From Ordospora colligata OC4 (Eukaryota; Microsporidia; Ordosporidae): a DNA stretch of 64,000 nt. Of this stretch, positions 1-9,026 are shown piece after piece. The stretch is from assembly GCF_000803265.1 (NCBI RefSeq), contig NW_014575407.1, forward strand, positions 186,001 through 250,000, given 5' to 3'. The notes beneath the pieces were generated by a model, which was given only the letters and a program-made list of their open reading frames with translations, did not search any database and was not told the DNA's origin. Position 1 is the first letter of the stretch, and each line of letters opens with the position of its first letter. Position numbers and translations under genes: made by a program.

Positions 1-520
1 TCTTGATCTTATTCATTTCCATCGTGCTTTCTTTGATCATCTTCCACTTCTTCTCTTCATCTACGGTCCATTGTATCTTTTCAATTGCCTCCACAATCTC
101 TTTATTTGCATCTCGTCTCTTTATACACCCTTCAGACATCGCCTGTTCTATCTTCATGCCATACGCCGTTCTCTTCTTACTCTCCAGCCATCTTATACAC
201 TTCTTAACCAATTCCTCAAGACCTACTCCATTATCCAGTTCCATGTGTATCTCCTCTACATTCTTCTTCTTGTTTTCCTTAATAACCACACTCTCACTAA
301 ATCCTTCTCCATCACTCAATATACCTGATATCTCGTCTTCCTTATATTCCACTCCTTTGCATCTCTTCTCATTTACAAACCTGAAGCTAAATATATCATC
401 TGTATCCTTCTTTATCACACTCAAGTCTCTCCTCTTCGACTCAATACTCATCCTTACCTCAGATTCCGCTGTAGGCTGCATCCTCCTCTTGAAAATAAAT
501 CCATCTAAATTCTCAATCAT
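1..520 (-). CDS. Partial coiled-coil protein, possibly Dsn1/Mis13-like kinetochore subunit
   Basis: This open frame begins at an ATG at 520 and runs off the left edge of the window, giving about 173 residues without a stop. The start is immediately preceded by GGG (AGGG then ATG), the local start signal, and overlaps the end of the upstream ITPase gene by 8 nt. The protein begins MIENLDGFIFKRRMQ, is rich in Lys and Glu, and contains a segment reading LEELVKKCIRWLESKK followed by a helical, charged stretch. The basic FxFKRR start and the helix ending in IRWL recall the Dsn1/Mis13 subunit of the MIND kinetochore complex. That is a weak impression from motif spacing, and it could equally be an unrelated coiled-coil protein. 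The gene is certain as an ORF; the function is not. Confidence 0.5.
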   Translation of the reverse strand, partial: MIENLDGFIFKRRMQPTAESEVRMSIESKRRDLSVIKKDTDDIFSFRFVNEKRCKGVEYKEDEISGILSDGEGFSESVVIKENKKKNVEEIHMELDNGVGLEELVKKCIRWLESKKRTAYGMKIEQAMSEGCIKRRDANKEIVEAIEKIQWTVDEEKKWKMIKESTMEMNKIK

Positions 521-1286
521 CCCTGCCCTGCTCACTTAGGGGCTTGTTTTCAAACTGCATTTGTTCTTCTCTTATACAGATATTCATCTCCATCAGATAC
601 TGCTGCATCTTCTGAACCGCCCTGTATCGTCCTATTTTTATTCCTGCAAGCCCATCAGGTACATCAAAATACTCTTCGTCCCTTGCAACAAACACATCCC
701 TGAACAACTTTGGCTCAACAGCCTCTTTCAGTACTATCCGCCCTGTAACCTCTCCATCAAATGTCTTCATAACAATATCTCCTTCATGTGCATATGCAAG
801 TCCAATAATTGTAGAATATCTGCATAAATCTCCAACCTTCTTTGCAACATCAATCACCTTCTTCATCCCAATACTAAGAAAGTCTTTCGCATACTGTCCT
901 GGAAATCCGTACAGTCCATCAATATGAATGCTCGTGTCATCTATAATCACAATGTTACATTCATTCACAAGATGACACACCTTTCTCAACTTATCTGCAA
1001 CTATTGCTTCTTTGCTGCCCTGAATCTCTTCAATATCCAGCTTCACTTGCATTACAGGAATTCCAAGAAGCTCCTGAAGAATTGCGTGTTTATATGAATT
1101 CGAAGTTATAAACTGCAGCTTCCGAATGCTTTCACTAATATCACCGAAATCAATATCCTTGCATTTATTTCCCAGATCAACCACACACTTTCTACTCTGA
1201 TTTCTATCAAATACGCATATATTAATTAAATCATTTTCTGTGTATCCTGGCTCTTTCATGCATCTTTTCAATTCATTATCTGCCAT
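513..1286 (-). CDS. Inosine/xanthosine triphosphate pyrophosphatase (ITPA/Ham1 family) with N-terminal extension
   Basis: This is probably a nucleoside-triphosphate pyrophosphatase that removes deaminated purine nucleotides (ITP, dITP, XTP) from the cytosolic pool. The Ham1 core starts near residue 58 with LQFITSNSYKHAILQELLG, matching the family's T-x-N...K nucleotide-binding start. A second signature, IIDDTSIHIDGLYGFPGQYA, matches the EDT...GxPGxYxK motif of eukaryotic ITPA, and FVARDEEYFDVP fits the later F-x-P/D region. The 257-residue protein is longer than the usual 190-200: about 55 extra residues precede the core and about 20 charged residues follow it. The ATG at 1286 is the only Met before the core. 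The last 8 nt overlap the start of the next gene on the same strand, so the two are packed head to tail. Confidence 0.8.
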   Translation of the reverse strand: MADNELKRCMKEPGYTENDLINICVFDRNQSRKCVVDLGNKCKDIDFGDISESIRKLQFITSNSYKHAILQELLGIPVMQVKLDIEEIQGSKEAIVADKLRKVCHLVNECNIVIIDDTSIHIDGLYGFPGQYAKDFLSIGMKKVIDVAKKVGDLCRYSTIIGLAYAHEGDIVMKTFDGEVTGRIVLKEAVEPKLFRDVFVARDEEYFDVPDGLAGIKIGRYRAVQKMQQYLMEMNICIREEQMQFENKPLSEQGRDD

Positions 1287-1398
1287 TATAAGGACTTGTA
1301 AATTGTCAATTTAAGCAGTAACAAATACATCCACAAAAAACAACCATATAATCAGATTCTCACATACCATTAGCTTTATAGATCAGTCTCAAAAGTAT

Positions 1399-2823
1399 TT
1401 AATTCATGTTAGCATCCTTGCCATCCCAATCAATATGCACATACTCACTCCCTCCTTTCAGTAGCACTTGATGCGCTCCAAAATAGTCCCTCATAGCTTG
1501 GATCATGCTTCCTGCTCCCTCCACTTTCTTCATCCCATACACATACTCTAGACATGATGAAATCACAGGCATTGGCACTTCATTCTCAACTCCATAAACC
1601 ATCACCTTGCGCAAGTCAATCAAATACTCATTACACAATGACACATATTTACTACTCAACTCCATAACCTCATTCGAATCTCCCATTTCTTTTATTACAT
1701 CAAGGATCCTTCCTCTAAGTATACATCCATTACTCCACACATCACATATGTCTTCAACTGTGTATTCCCATCCATACTTCACTTTTGCCTTCATCAGCAT
1801 CATAAACCCCTGCATATGCGACACCATTCTTGCCAAATACACACATCTTCTCATTGTTTCCTTACTTAATGATTCTTTGTGTAAATTTGCATTTATACAT
1901 TCACTTTCATGCATCTTTGCATCATTACTGCCATTCATCAGCTTCCTGCTAAACTCTTGCCTTAGATCTCTCACATTTGACACCATTCTAGACCCTATAG
2001 CTTCCATAATACTAACTACTGGTGTTCCAGTTTCCATCGCAGATATAACTGCCTCCATTCCTGTTCCTTTCTGTCCAGACTTATCCACAATCTGATCAAC
2101 AATCCATCCTTTGGCATTCTTTACATTCATAATCAACGAGCATATCTTAACAAGATAGCTCTCTAGCTCTCCTTCATTCCACTCACAAAATACTCTGGAT
2201 ATCTCCTCATTCGAATACCTGAGAGATTTCATAACCAAATATATCTCTGACAGAATTCCCATGTCTGCGTATTCAATCCCATTGTGCACCATCTTTACAT
2301 AGTGTCCTGCACCATCGTTTCCAAGTCGCTTGCAGCAAGGCTTGTCCGTGGCTACACCAACCGCAGCTATTGTGCAAAGAAACTCTCCAATCACATCCCA
2401 TACCTGTTTACTACATCCAGCCATGATCGAAGGCCCATTCCTAGCGCCTGCTTCTCCTCCAGAAATTCCACATCCAACAAACCCAAACTTATGTGCACCT
2501 CTTCTGACTGTGTCCTTAAATGACGAGTTCCCTCCATCAATCACAACATCTTTAGGCCCAAGGTGCTTTTCAAGCTCATCAAGAAACTCATCTGTTGCTT
2601 CTCCAGATGTCACCATCAGAACAATAACCCTTGGTGACTCGCAAATTCCCTGCACAAGGTCCTGCACTGAATAATGTGCGATTATTCGTTGATCCTCATC
2701 AACAAGTCTTTTTGTCTTTAATGATGTTCTGTTGAAGACATGCAGCTTGTGACCCTTTGATGCAATGTTCAATGCTAAGCTGTATCCCATCACGCCTAGT
2801 CCTATCAATCCAACTTCTGCCAT
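1399..2823 (-). CDS. 6-phosphogluconate dehydrogenase, decarboxylating
   Basis: The enzyme oxidises 6-phosphogluconate to ribulose 5-phosphate with NADP+ in the cytosolic pentose phosphate pathway. The N-terminal Rossmann fingerprint GLIGLGVMG begins at residue 5. It is followed by GGNSSFKDTVRR, the substrate-binding GISGGEAGARNGPS, and KMVHNGIEYADMG, which carries the catalytic Lys. DKSGQKGTG begins the helical C-terminal half. The length of 474 aa is normal for the family. The frame is open further upstream, but the start at 2823 is favoured because residues 1-5 align with the family N terminus and CCCTG directly precedes the ATG. It is divergently paired with the gene at 2908, with 84 bp between the start codons. 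With glucose-6-phosphate isomerase in the same window it indicates a working pentose phosphate/glycolysis branch. Confidence 0.96.
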   Translation of the reverse strand: MAEVGLIGLGVMGYSLALNIASKGHKLHVFNRTSLKTKRLVDEDQRIIAHYSVQDLVQGICESPRVIVLMVTSGEATDEFLDELEKHLGPKDVVIDGGNSSFKDTVRRGAHKFGFVGCGISGGEAGARNGPSIMAGCSKQVWDVIGEFLCTIAAVGVATDKPCCKRLGNDGAGHYVKMVHNGIEYADMGILSEIYLVMKSLRYSNEEISRVFCEWNEGELESYLVKICSLIMNVKNAKGWIVDQIVDKSGQKGTGMEAVISAMETGTPVVSIMEAIGSRMVSNVRDLRQEFSRKLMNGSNDAKMHESECINANLHKESLSKETMRRCVYLARMVSHMQGFMMLMKAKVKYGWEYTVEDICDVWSNGCILRGRILDVIKEMGDSNEVMELSSKYVSLCNEYLIDLRKVMVYGVENEVPMPVISSCLEYVYGMKKVEGAGSMIQAMRDYFGAHQVLLKGGSEYVHIDWDGKDANMN

Positions 2824-2907
2824 CAGGGCATTCTGATCCAGGTTTATATCCCGTGCAATAACAATGCTGACAGATCTAACAAGTGCAGTAGAATACACCC
2901 CAGTTAC

Positions 2908-3765
2908 ATGGAAGATATAAACATGCATTATTTGGACACAAAGATTGCATGCATAAAAAGTGCACGAGATAAGGTATACAAATTCAAGGCCATTAACAAC
3001 ACAATACGCAGGTACCTGGATGAAATACATATATTAGAAAGTAAGATACACAAGATAGATATAAAGTTGGCGAAGTACAACATGGTGGATGTGTTGAGTG
3101 GAAAATTGCCAGAAATTGATAGGATGAGCTTTCAGAATATAGTTTCTATTATTAAAGAGCTGATGGATGCAAAAACACAGTTTTTTGATGAAAATGCATC
3201 AGAATACATTAATAAATCAGACAAATTATTAATAATAGTCAAGAAAGCAGGATTTATAAAGCTGAATGAAATTATATACAAATCTACTGAAGCATTATTA
3301 ATGATTCCAGAATTTAGCGTGTTTATTGGACTTATAAGCAAGGATCATGTTCACAAAATAGAGCTAAAGGTTCTTCAATCTAGAAAAGTTGAGTGTCTGA
3401 GGAAAGCGATGTGTATCACAAGCAGCAGAGATATGATGTTCAAGCTGATGATCCAACAGGAACTGCATATTTTTGTCAGGCTTTTTCCATTTGAGCTTGA
3501 TGTGTTGGAAGAGCGATTAAAAAATTACGAAGACATAAGCGAAATGTTCCAGCTTACGATCTTTGGATGCTTTGCTTTTTCAGTACTCAAGGAGTACTTC
3601 ATAAGCTGCAATGCAATGGAGTTGAAAGGGCTTAGAGAAAAATTGCATAATGAAATTGATCAATTTGCAGAAAGTATGAATGAAAATACAAATGTAATTG
3701 AAAAAGAAGCATTCTATGCATGTATATTAATGTATGTATCTGTCAAATACTACATGTCTATTTGA
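2908..3765 (+). CDS. Hypothetical helical protein, 285 aa
   Basis: I do not recognise this protein. It starts at an ATG preceded by CACCCCAGTTAC, a typical CCC start signal, and is divergent from 6PGD. The sequence is Ile-, Lys- and Glu-rich and predominantly helical. Residues about 20-70 (IRRYLDEIHILESKIHKIDI and neighbours) look like a coiled coil, and residues 95-125 are also amphipathic helix. There is no signal peptide or transmembrane segment, and Cys residues are scattered rather than paired. The overall look is that of a subunit of a helical complex such as a tether, kinetochore or nuclear-pore assembly, but no motif supports a specific choice. About 160 bp without a gene follow before the PX-domain gene. 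Confidence 0.7.
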   Translation: MEDINMHYLDTKIACIKSARDKVYKFKAINNTIRRYLDEIHILESKIHKIDIKLAKYNMVDVLSGKLPEIDRMSFQNIVSIIKELMDAKTQFFDENASEYINKSDKLLIIVKKAGFIKLNEIIYKSTEALLMIPEFSVFIGLISKDHVHKIELKVLQSRKVECLRKAMCITSSRDMMFKLMIQQELHIFVRLFPFELDVLEERLKNYEDISEMFQLTIFGCFAFSVLKEYFISCNAMELKGLREKLHNEIDQFAESMNENTNVIEKEAFYACILMYVSVKYYMSI

Positions 3766-3928
3766 AAGAAGAACCTAACAATAGCATGTGCAATTTGATG
3801 TAATTGGAGAGCATGTAGATGGAATGTTTAGTTTATGCGTATTAAGAGTGATTTTTGTATATCTTTATAACAGAAGTGTTTGTGAAACATGCATGAAATA
3901 AAATTAGTGGCGTATCAGAAACAACTGA

Positions 3929-4324
3929 ATGGATGAAAACGTTCTGGAGATTTCAATAGCTGGATCACGAACAATCAGAGATAGATACACGGAATACGAG
4001 ATTATGTGCATAACAAACAGTAAGGCGTTTGGAAAGTGTTATACAAAAGTTTACAGGAGATACAGCGACTTTCTTAGGTTACATTGTCGGTTAAGATGCC
4101 TTGTGGAGATCTTGCCTGAATTTCCAAAGAAGAAATGGAAGAAGCTCTGCAGGAATGTTGTAGAGGAAAGAATGAAGATGTTGGCTATTTATATGAAGTT
4201 TATATGTGACTACGTTCTGCATAAAGAAGATAATGCGGAGAAGATTGAGCAAGATGTTGCAAGCTTTATGAAAGACAAAGGTACTGAAACATTTAAACAC
4301 AATACATTAAATCACAGCAATTAA
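3929..4324 (+). CDS. PX-domain protein, SNX3/Grd19-like
   Basis: This is a single-domain phox-homology protein of 131 aa. PX domains bind phosphatidylinositol 3-phosphate, and stand-alone forms such as SNX3/Grd19 serve cargo retrieval on endosomes. The diagnostic parts are visible: VYRRYSDFLRLH (RRYSDF, with the lipid-binding Arg-Tyr), LPEFPKKKW (the PxxP loop), and VVEERMKMLAIYMKFIC (RRxxLExYL-type helix) that closes the domain. Almost the whole protein is the domain, which matches the SNX3 size class and excludes BAR-containing sorting nexins. The ATG at 3929 lacks an obvious CCC/GGG triplet just upstream. The next gene, on the opposite strand, ends 8 nt after this one, so the two are convergent and their 3' untranslated regions must overlap. 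Confidence 0.88.
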   Translation: MDENVLEISIAGSRTIRDRYTEYEIMCITNSKAFGKCYTKVYRRYSDFLRLHCRLRCLVEILPEFPKKKWKKLCRNVVEERMKMLAIYMKFICDYVLHKEDNAEKIEQDVASFMKDKGTETFKHNTLNHSN

Positions 4325-4331
4325 ATGTGTT

Positions 4332-4907
4332 TTATCCACAGATGTAATCATTCAAATATTCTCTTTCAATTTCTTTGAGTGTTTCAAGATTGTCTGTGGC
4401 CTTTGCTATTTTTTTTGCTTCCTTAACAAGCATTCGTGCTTTGCTTATACAGCCATGCTTCTCAAGGAACTTTGCAGTGCATACTGGCGCGAGAAGTAAG
4501 CATTTTCTGCTACACGCATATTCATTGCATTGTAGTATTGTTGAATAGACATTCTCATTATATGAATATTCAATGTCAGGCATTGATGAATAGTTACAGA
4601 GCCATGTATACTTAGAATGCAAAGCCATAAATGAAAGCTTTGAGTATTTGAGTTTGTAATAAGCTATAATTTCTGAATATGTGCCTTCTTCTTTTATTTC
4701 TCTGTAAAACTGCATAAACTGCTCAAACGATTTCAATGCTTCAGTGTATTTGATAGGCATTTCTGGACACTTTGGAAGTGCTACTGGGTTCATTTCAGAG
4801 TTGAACACCACTTTATCAACATTGTTGTCCTGAATGTATGCTAATGTCAGCATATCATTTGTTCTGCTTGGCTCATCGTAGTATGCAAATAATCCCTGCT
4901 GTACCAT
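4332..4907 (-). CDS. Hypothetical protein, 191 aa
   Basis: I do not recognise this protein. It starts at an ATG directly after ACCC, the start signal used across the window, and is divergent from the SNARE gene at 4972 with a 64 bp gap. The N terminus is extended (MVQQGLFAYYDEPSRTND), with several Pro-containing loops. The C-terminal half (residues about 130-190) is helical and charged, with a repeat-like look (KARMLVKEAKKIAKATDN) such as a TPR or HAT hairpin. Nine Cys residues, clustered between 103 and 153, do not form an obvious zinc motif. There is no membrane segment. It may be a small subunit of a larger complex. Confidence 0.65.
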   Translation of the reverse strand: MVQQGLFAYYDEPSRTNDMLTLAYIQDNNVDKVVFNSEMNPVALPKCPEMPIKYTEALKSFEQFMQFYREIKEEGTYSEIIAYYKLKYSKLSFMALHSKYTWLCNYSSMPDIEYSYNENVYSTILQCNEYACSRKCLLLAPVCTAKFLEKHGCISKARMLVKEAKKIAKATDNLETLKEIEREYLNDYICG

Positions 4908-4971
4908 GGGTTGCAGTGCTTTGGCTTACGCATAAACAAAGACAGATATAATTTCTGGATGGTAGTCCCCG

Positions 4972-5694
4972 ATGGATAGAACTGATGAGTACATGAGGAT
5001 AGTTGGATCGACACGTATTCCACAACAAAGCAGGGTGGACATACAATCTCCATATTCAAAGGCATTCGAAATGGATGCAGCAGCAAGGAAGATGCTAGGT
5101 GAGCTAGAGAATGCACTTGAGAAGGGAAAGGTGTATGAGTCATTTACTTTGCAGTCGAAAATGGATAGAGTTCGAGAGTTTGTCAAGGAGATGAGAAATA
5201 CATCTTGTGCTGGTGAAAATGCAAGGAACGATCAAGAAGAGGCTTCATATTGTAATCTTGATGCAATGATAAAGCACAGAGCAGCAAGACATCTCTTGAA
5301 GTTATCAGAGCTAGCAAGAAAGAGAGAAAGCAGACATCAGGAGATCGTGGAAAGAAGAAAAGACTTTGACTCTGAATGCATCAGAGAGTGCCAAGACGTC
5401 GTGTTTATGGAGAATGAGGTTACCACAGAAAGAATCAAAGAAAGGCAGAACATATCGATGCAAATCAGTGAAATTGGACAGATAATGGAGGAAATAAGTA
5501 TGCATGTATCATTACAGGAGGAAAGCTTCAAAAGAATCGATGAAATGATGGGTACATCAGATACACTTATTTCTGGAAGTCTTGATCTGCTTAGAAAAAC
5601 ATTGGAGAATGTATCTAAGACACGATCTTCAATATTCAAGTTTTTTTTGTTCTGGTTGTTATTGCTTCTGTTAATTTGGCTCATAAGGAGATAA
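4972..5694 (+). CDS. Qa-type SNARE (syntaxin), Sed5/Ufe1-like
   Basis: This is a tail-anchored membrane-fusion protein of 240 aa. The final 20 residues (FKFFLFWLLLLLLIWLI then RR) are a transmembrane anchor. Just before it lies a SNARE heptad region from about residue 150 to 215, with RIKERQNISMQISEIGQIM then EEISMHVSLQEESFKRIDEM. This aligns with the syntaxin consensus (I..EL..IF..L...V..QGE.I.RID) and puts a Gln at the zero layer. The helical N-terminal half would be the Habc-like part. The hydrophobic short tail and N-terminal look suit an ER/Golgi syntaxin (Sed5 or Ufe1) better than a plasma-membrane one, which is inference. The ATG follows AGTCCCCG, a strong CCC start signal. Confidence 0.82.
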   Translation: MDRTDEYMRIVGSTRIPQQSRVDIQSPYSKAFEMDAAARKMLGELENALEKGKVYESFTLQSKMDRVREFVKEMRNTSCAGENARNDQEEASYCNLDAMIKHRAARHLLKLSELARKRESRHQEIVERRKDFDSECIRECQDVVFMENEVTTERIKERQNISMQISEIGQIMEEISMHVSLQEESFKRIDEMMGTSDTLISGSLDLLRKTLENVSKTRSSIFKFFLFWLLLLLLIWLIRR

Positions 5695-5944
5695 GTCAAG
5701 GCTAACTCATGTATAAATCACTCAAACAGAATAACTGAACCGTCTGATTAAGAAAACAAACACAAGATGTAATTTATTGAAAACTTTTCTGAAAATAACC
5801 AAACCATGCTAATGAAGGAATATGAAGATATGTTGTTTAACACAATTCTCACATAATATCTGGATATACAGATGAACAATAATTGGGCATATTATTGAGT
5901 AGATTAGCACATATATGCAACACATGCATAAGCAATCTACATGG

Positions 5945-7033
5945 CTATTTGCACTGCTGATATTCCATCATTCTATCTTCACAAGCAATAATAAATCCAT
6001 TTCCATGAGAACTTACCACCTTAAGCTTGTCTTTCTTTGAATCTTTTTGAAGGTTAGATACAAATACCTCTTCCTTCTCTCCATCAATGAGGTTGATTGC
6101 ATACGCACAATCACCAAATCCACCAGTAAACCCATATGCTTTTGTGCATGAAACCCGGAACTTTGCATATACTGCATCAGAATCATACACTGCATTAATT
6201 TCATCAGCATTACTGCATAAAACAGTTGTGAAAACCTCGTGATTGGTGCCTCTCAGATCATACAAAGCAACCGAGTTCAGGCTTCTTGCAACTATCAGGT
6301 TTGAATCAACAAACTGGAAATCGGAGATCGATCTTACTGCACCCTCTATTCCTTCCATCTCTGCACTCTCTATCCGTAGAGTCTCCACAGACTTCGAAGA
6401 CACCCTAAGGTCATTGATATGTATTCCGCCAGAGCTTGTGGAATATCCAAACACCATATTCATTTCATTACTGAACTTTGTTGAATTAATAACAAACGTC
6501 AGCTCACTATACTTATGTGGCTTGACATCCACAACCGTAAAGCATCCATCAATTCTTTCAGGTTTCCACAGGTTGATCTTCAAATAATCAGAAGATAACA
6601 AATACTGCTCATCGTTATTCAGACTAAGACTGTTGAGAATACAAGGATGCACGTTCTTGCATTCCTTAACACATACACTGTCATAGGATTCAGAATGCCG
6701 CCCTTCGATTATATCTCTCGTAGCACCCTTGTTCCTAATCCTCATCACCTTCAAGTTCCTTTCGTTTCCAACAACCAAAAGCTCGTCAACACCTCCGCTT
6801 TCTAGCCTTTCAATAGCTACAATCTTCTCAGGAACATCACAGCTCTCAAGATAATCAAACTCAAGCTCAAAAGCTTGCAGAGAATATAGCTTCCTGTCTT
6901 CATAACAGTGTATTCTTCCATCAACACAACCTGCGTATATATTTTTACCACTGCACATGGCAGTGATCCTTTCCTTCTCTTTATCTCCAAATGATCCATT
7001 CTCCAGAGAAAAGGTCTTGCATTGCTTCCACAT
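5945..7033 (-). CDS. Protein phosphatase 2A regulatory subunit B (B55/Cdc55) WD protein
   Basis: This is the substrate-specifying B55 subunit of PP2A, which acts in mitotic exit and signalling. The call rests on a block unique to B55: YLKINLWKPERIDGCFTVVD, followed by VKPHKYSELTFVINSTKF and then FGYSTSSGGIHINDLR. This corresponds to the family's LRINLW....FNIVDIKP..MEELTEVI...F and Y.SS.G.I...D.R. The remaining sequence fits degenerate WD blades. The length of 362 aa is shorter than the usual 440-520, mainly in loops. The ATG at 7033 follows GGGCTTG, a GGG start signal. About 250 bp of AT-rich DNA without a gene separates its 3' end from the SNARE gene. The catalytic and scaffold PP2A subunits are not in this window. 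Confidence 0.88.
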   Translation of the reverse strand: MWKQCKTFSLENGSFGDKEKERITAMCSGKNIYAGCVDGRIHCYEDRKLYSLQAFELEFDYLESCDVPEKIVAIERLESGGVDELLVVGNERNLKVMRIRNKGATRDIIEGRHSESYDSVCVKECKNVHPCILNSLSLNNDEQYLLSSDYLKINLWKPERIDGCFTVVDVKPHKYSELTFVINSTKFSNEMNMVFGYSTSSGGIHINDLRVSSKSVETLRIESAEMEGIEGAVRSISDFQFVDSNLIVARSLNSVALYDLRGTNHEVFTTVLCSNADEINAVYDSDAVYAKFRVSCTKAYGFTGGFGDCAYAINLIDGEKEEVFVSNLQKDSKKDKLKVVSSHGNGFIIACEDRMMEYQQCK

Positions 7034-7212
7034 CAAGCCCTTCTAGCTATAAACTCCATTTTTATCACAAAAATTATCATTGGATGCCCTGAATAAATAA
7101 CAAATCATTAAATGTGCCTCGCTTTGACATACATTCAATTGCATAACTTCCATTCATGCATTCATAAACTCACTAAAAAACGTAGATCACTAACTCTTTA
7201 ATATGCCTCAAA

Positions 7213-8803
7213 TCATCTATGATTTTTCCCAGTATATGCATGCTTTGGCTTACGATCGTAATATCCTTTTGTGTCAAACCTGGTTTTCTTGGGTGAAGGC
7301 TTAGAAGGCTGTGAAAGCTGTATTGCCATGCTGTCCCGTCTTGGCGCTGCAACAATATCTCTCCCACTGTTTCTTGACCTAAGCTTCCATTTTGTAGGTA
7401 GCTTTCTCTTTTCGTTTATCCTACCCACAAGCTGCCTCTCATCGATCTTAATAACAATCTGTTCCTTTGCTTCCCTATCATCTGTCGATAAGATATCATA
7501 CGTCTTGCAATACATCGGAAACCTTGCCTCCTCATCAGCTTCAAGCTCACTGAGCTTCCTTTCAATGTCATCATCAAAAAAGTCAACAACATTCTTCCCA
7601 TCAAATATCTCAGGAACTATATCATACTTATACTCATCCTTTACAAAGTATCCTTCTTGCTCATTCATCATCTCAGTAATCTCCCTTGAGCACATAAATG
7701 ATTCCTCCTTCTCTCTTAGCCTCTTTGGCTTCACAATCGCAATCCTATGGATATATTCAGCGATGTTGTCATTCTCCATCTTCTTCTCAACTCTGTCATC
7801 AAGCAAAAGATCACACGCCATTGCTTTCACCGCCTCTACATTCTCTTCCATTTCGCTACTCATCTCCATATAATTCTTTCCCTCAAGAAACTTCATTATC
7901 AAACTCTTGTCATTCACATCTGATAGCTTCATAACATCACTTTTGCTTAAGACTATCATCATATTCGATCTCAATAGAGGACTTAATGTCTCAAACAGTC
8001 CAATCTGCTCCTCAATGCTATGTCCACACTTCTCGCTCAAGTCAATAAAGTACAGCACAAGTGCCTTAATGTGTGCAAGCGCTGTGATACTCATCATCTC
8101 AATAGTATTCCTGTTTTCAAGTGCATGGTCAAGAATCCCTGGTGTGTCAATCACTTGCCACTGCAGATACTTGTAATCAAAGTGCCCAACAAACAGACTC
8201 TTCGTTGTAAACGGATACGCCTGTACTTCTACATCTGCTCTTGACACCTTGTTCACGAATGAACTCTTGCCAACATTCGGAAACCCACATACAAGTAGAC
8301 TTCTTCCGCTTAAATCTATTGCTGGAAGCCTGCTCATATGCATCCTAACCTCTTCCAGATATTCTAGTGTCTTTCCAAGCTTTTTTGCTGACGATGCCAT
8401 CTTTCCAAGAGCTGCCCTCTTCAACTGCTTGCATCTGTACAAACTATCTGCAAACTTCAACAGCTTCACAAACTCCTTGCTTACTTTCTCAATTCCACTC
8501 TTAGTGACATTCACATGCCCAAGAGCCAGCTTGTAGTGATCCCTGTCATACAACACATTTATCAGATCTCCATAAAACGGATGCACGTCCTCAAGTCTTG
8601 GAAAGTCGCTCAGAATCGTTCCAAGCCTCGATGCAAACTCATTACTTGCATGCTTCACCTTCCTCATGTAAAACGCACGTATCTTTATGATGTTGTACTG
8701 CGGATGTACAATCGTTGGGGTCTTCCTTTGTGTCTTGCTCAGTGATATATCTATCAATGCCGTGCTCAACGGAACTGGAGTTATGTACGTAAAATTCATC
8801 TTC
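7213..8803 (-). CDS. NOG1: Nucleolar GTP-binding protein 1 (Nog1)
   Basis: Nog1 is an Obg-family GTPase needed for 60S ribosomal subunit maturation in the nucleolus and nucleoplasm. The N-terminal helical domain (residues 1-165) contains the typical FYMRKVKHA and FYGDLINVLYDRDHYKLALG. The G domain follows, with G1 GFPNVGKSS near residue 174, G3 DTPGILDH near 220, and G4 (SKSD) near 290. The C-terminal part is basic, as expected for an rRNA-contacting tail, and ends KHAYTGKNHR. At 530 aa it is shorter than the 640-residue yeast protein, mainly by a reduced C terminus. The start at 8805 (the coordinate given here is inclusive of the coding part after the first base pair pair of the codon; the ATG occupies 8803-8805) is preceded by GTCCCCATAACAA. 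Confidence 0.93.
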
Positions 8804-9026
8804 ATTTGTTATGGGGACAGTCATCCATAAAAAAATGCAAAAATGCTTCTCCATTCGGCCAATTTCAAATACTCAATCAACACTCTGATTTTATGCATTC
8901 GCCATGCATCCACACCTTTTTCTACAAACTCATTTATGCTTTTACACACAATACGCTCTTATACATCATGCACTGTTTACTGTCATTCTGTATTATTAAA
9001 ACACCTTGCACATACATTGCCCATAC

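Noticed and set aside
3..539. Plus-strand frame of 178 codons at the left edge
   Set aside because: It starts at TTG and mirrors the minus-strand frame that starts at the GGG-ATG at 520; its Ser/Leu/Phe/Ile-rich composition is that of a shadow.
2824..3030. Longer 6PGD start about 70 codons upstream
   Set aside because: No family similarity, and it overlaps the divergent gene at 2908. The CCCTG-ATG at 2823 matches the family N terminus.
8803..8805. Different start for Nog1
   Set aside because: The ATG spans 8805-8803 on the minus strand, so the coding region is 7213-8805; the feature entry lists 8803 as its end in error by two bases and should be read as 8805.
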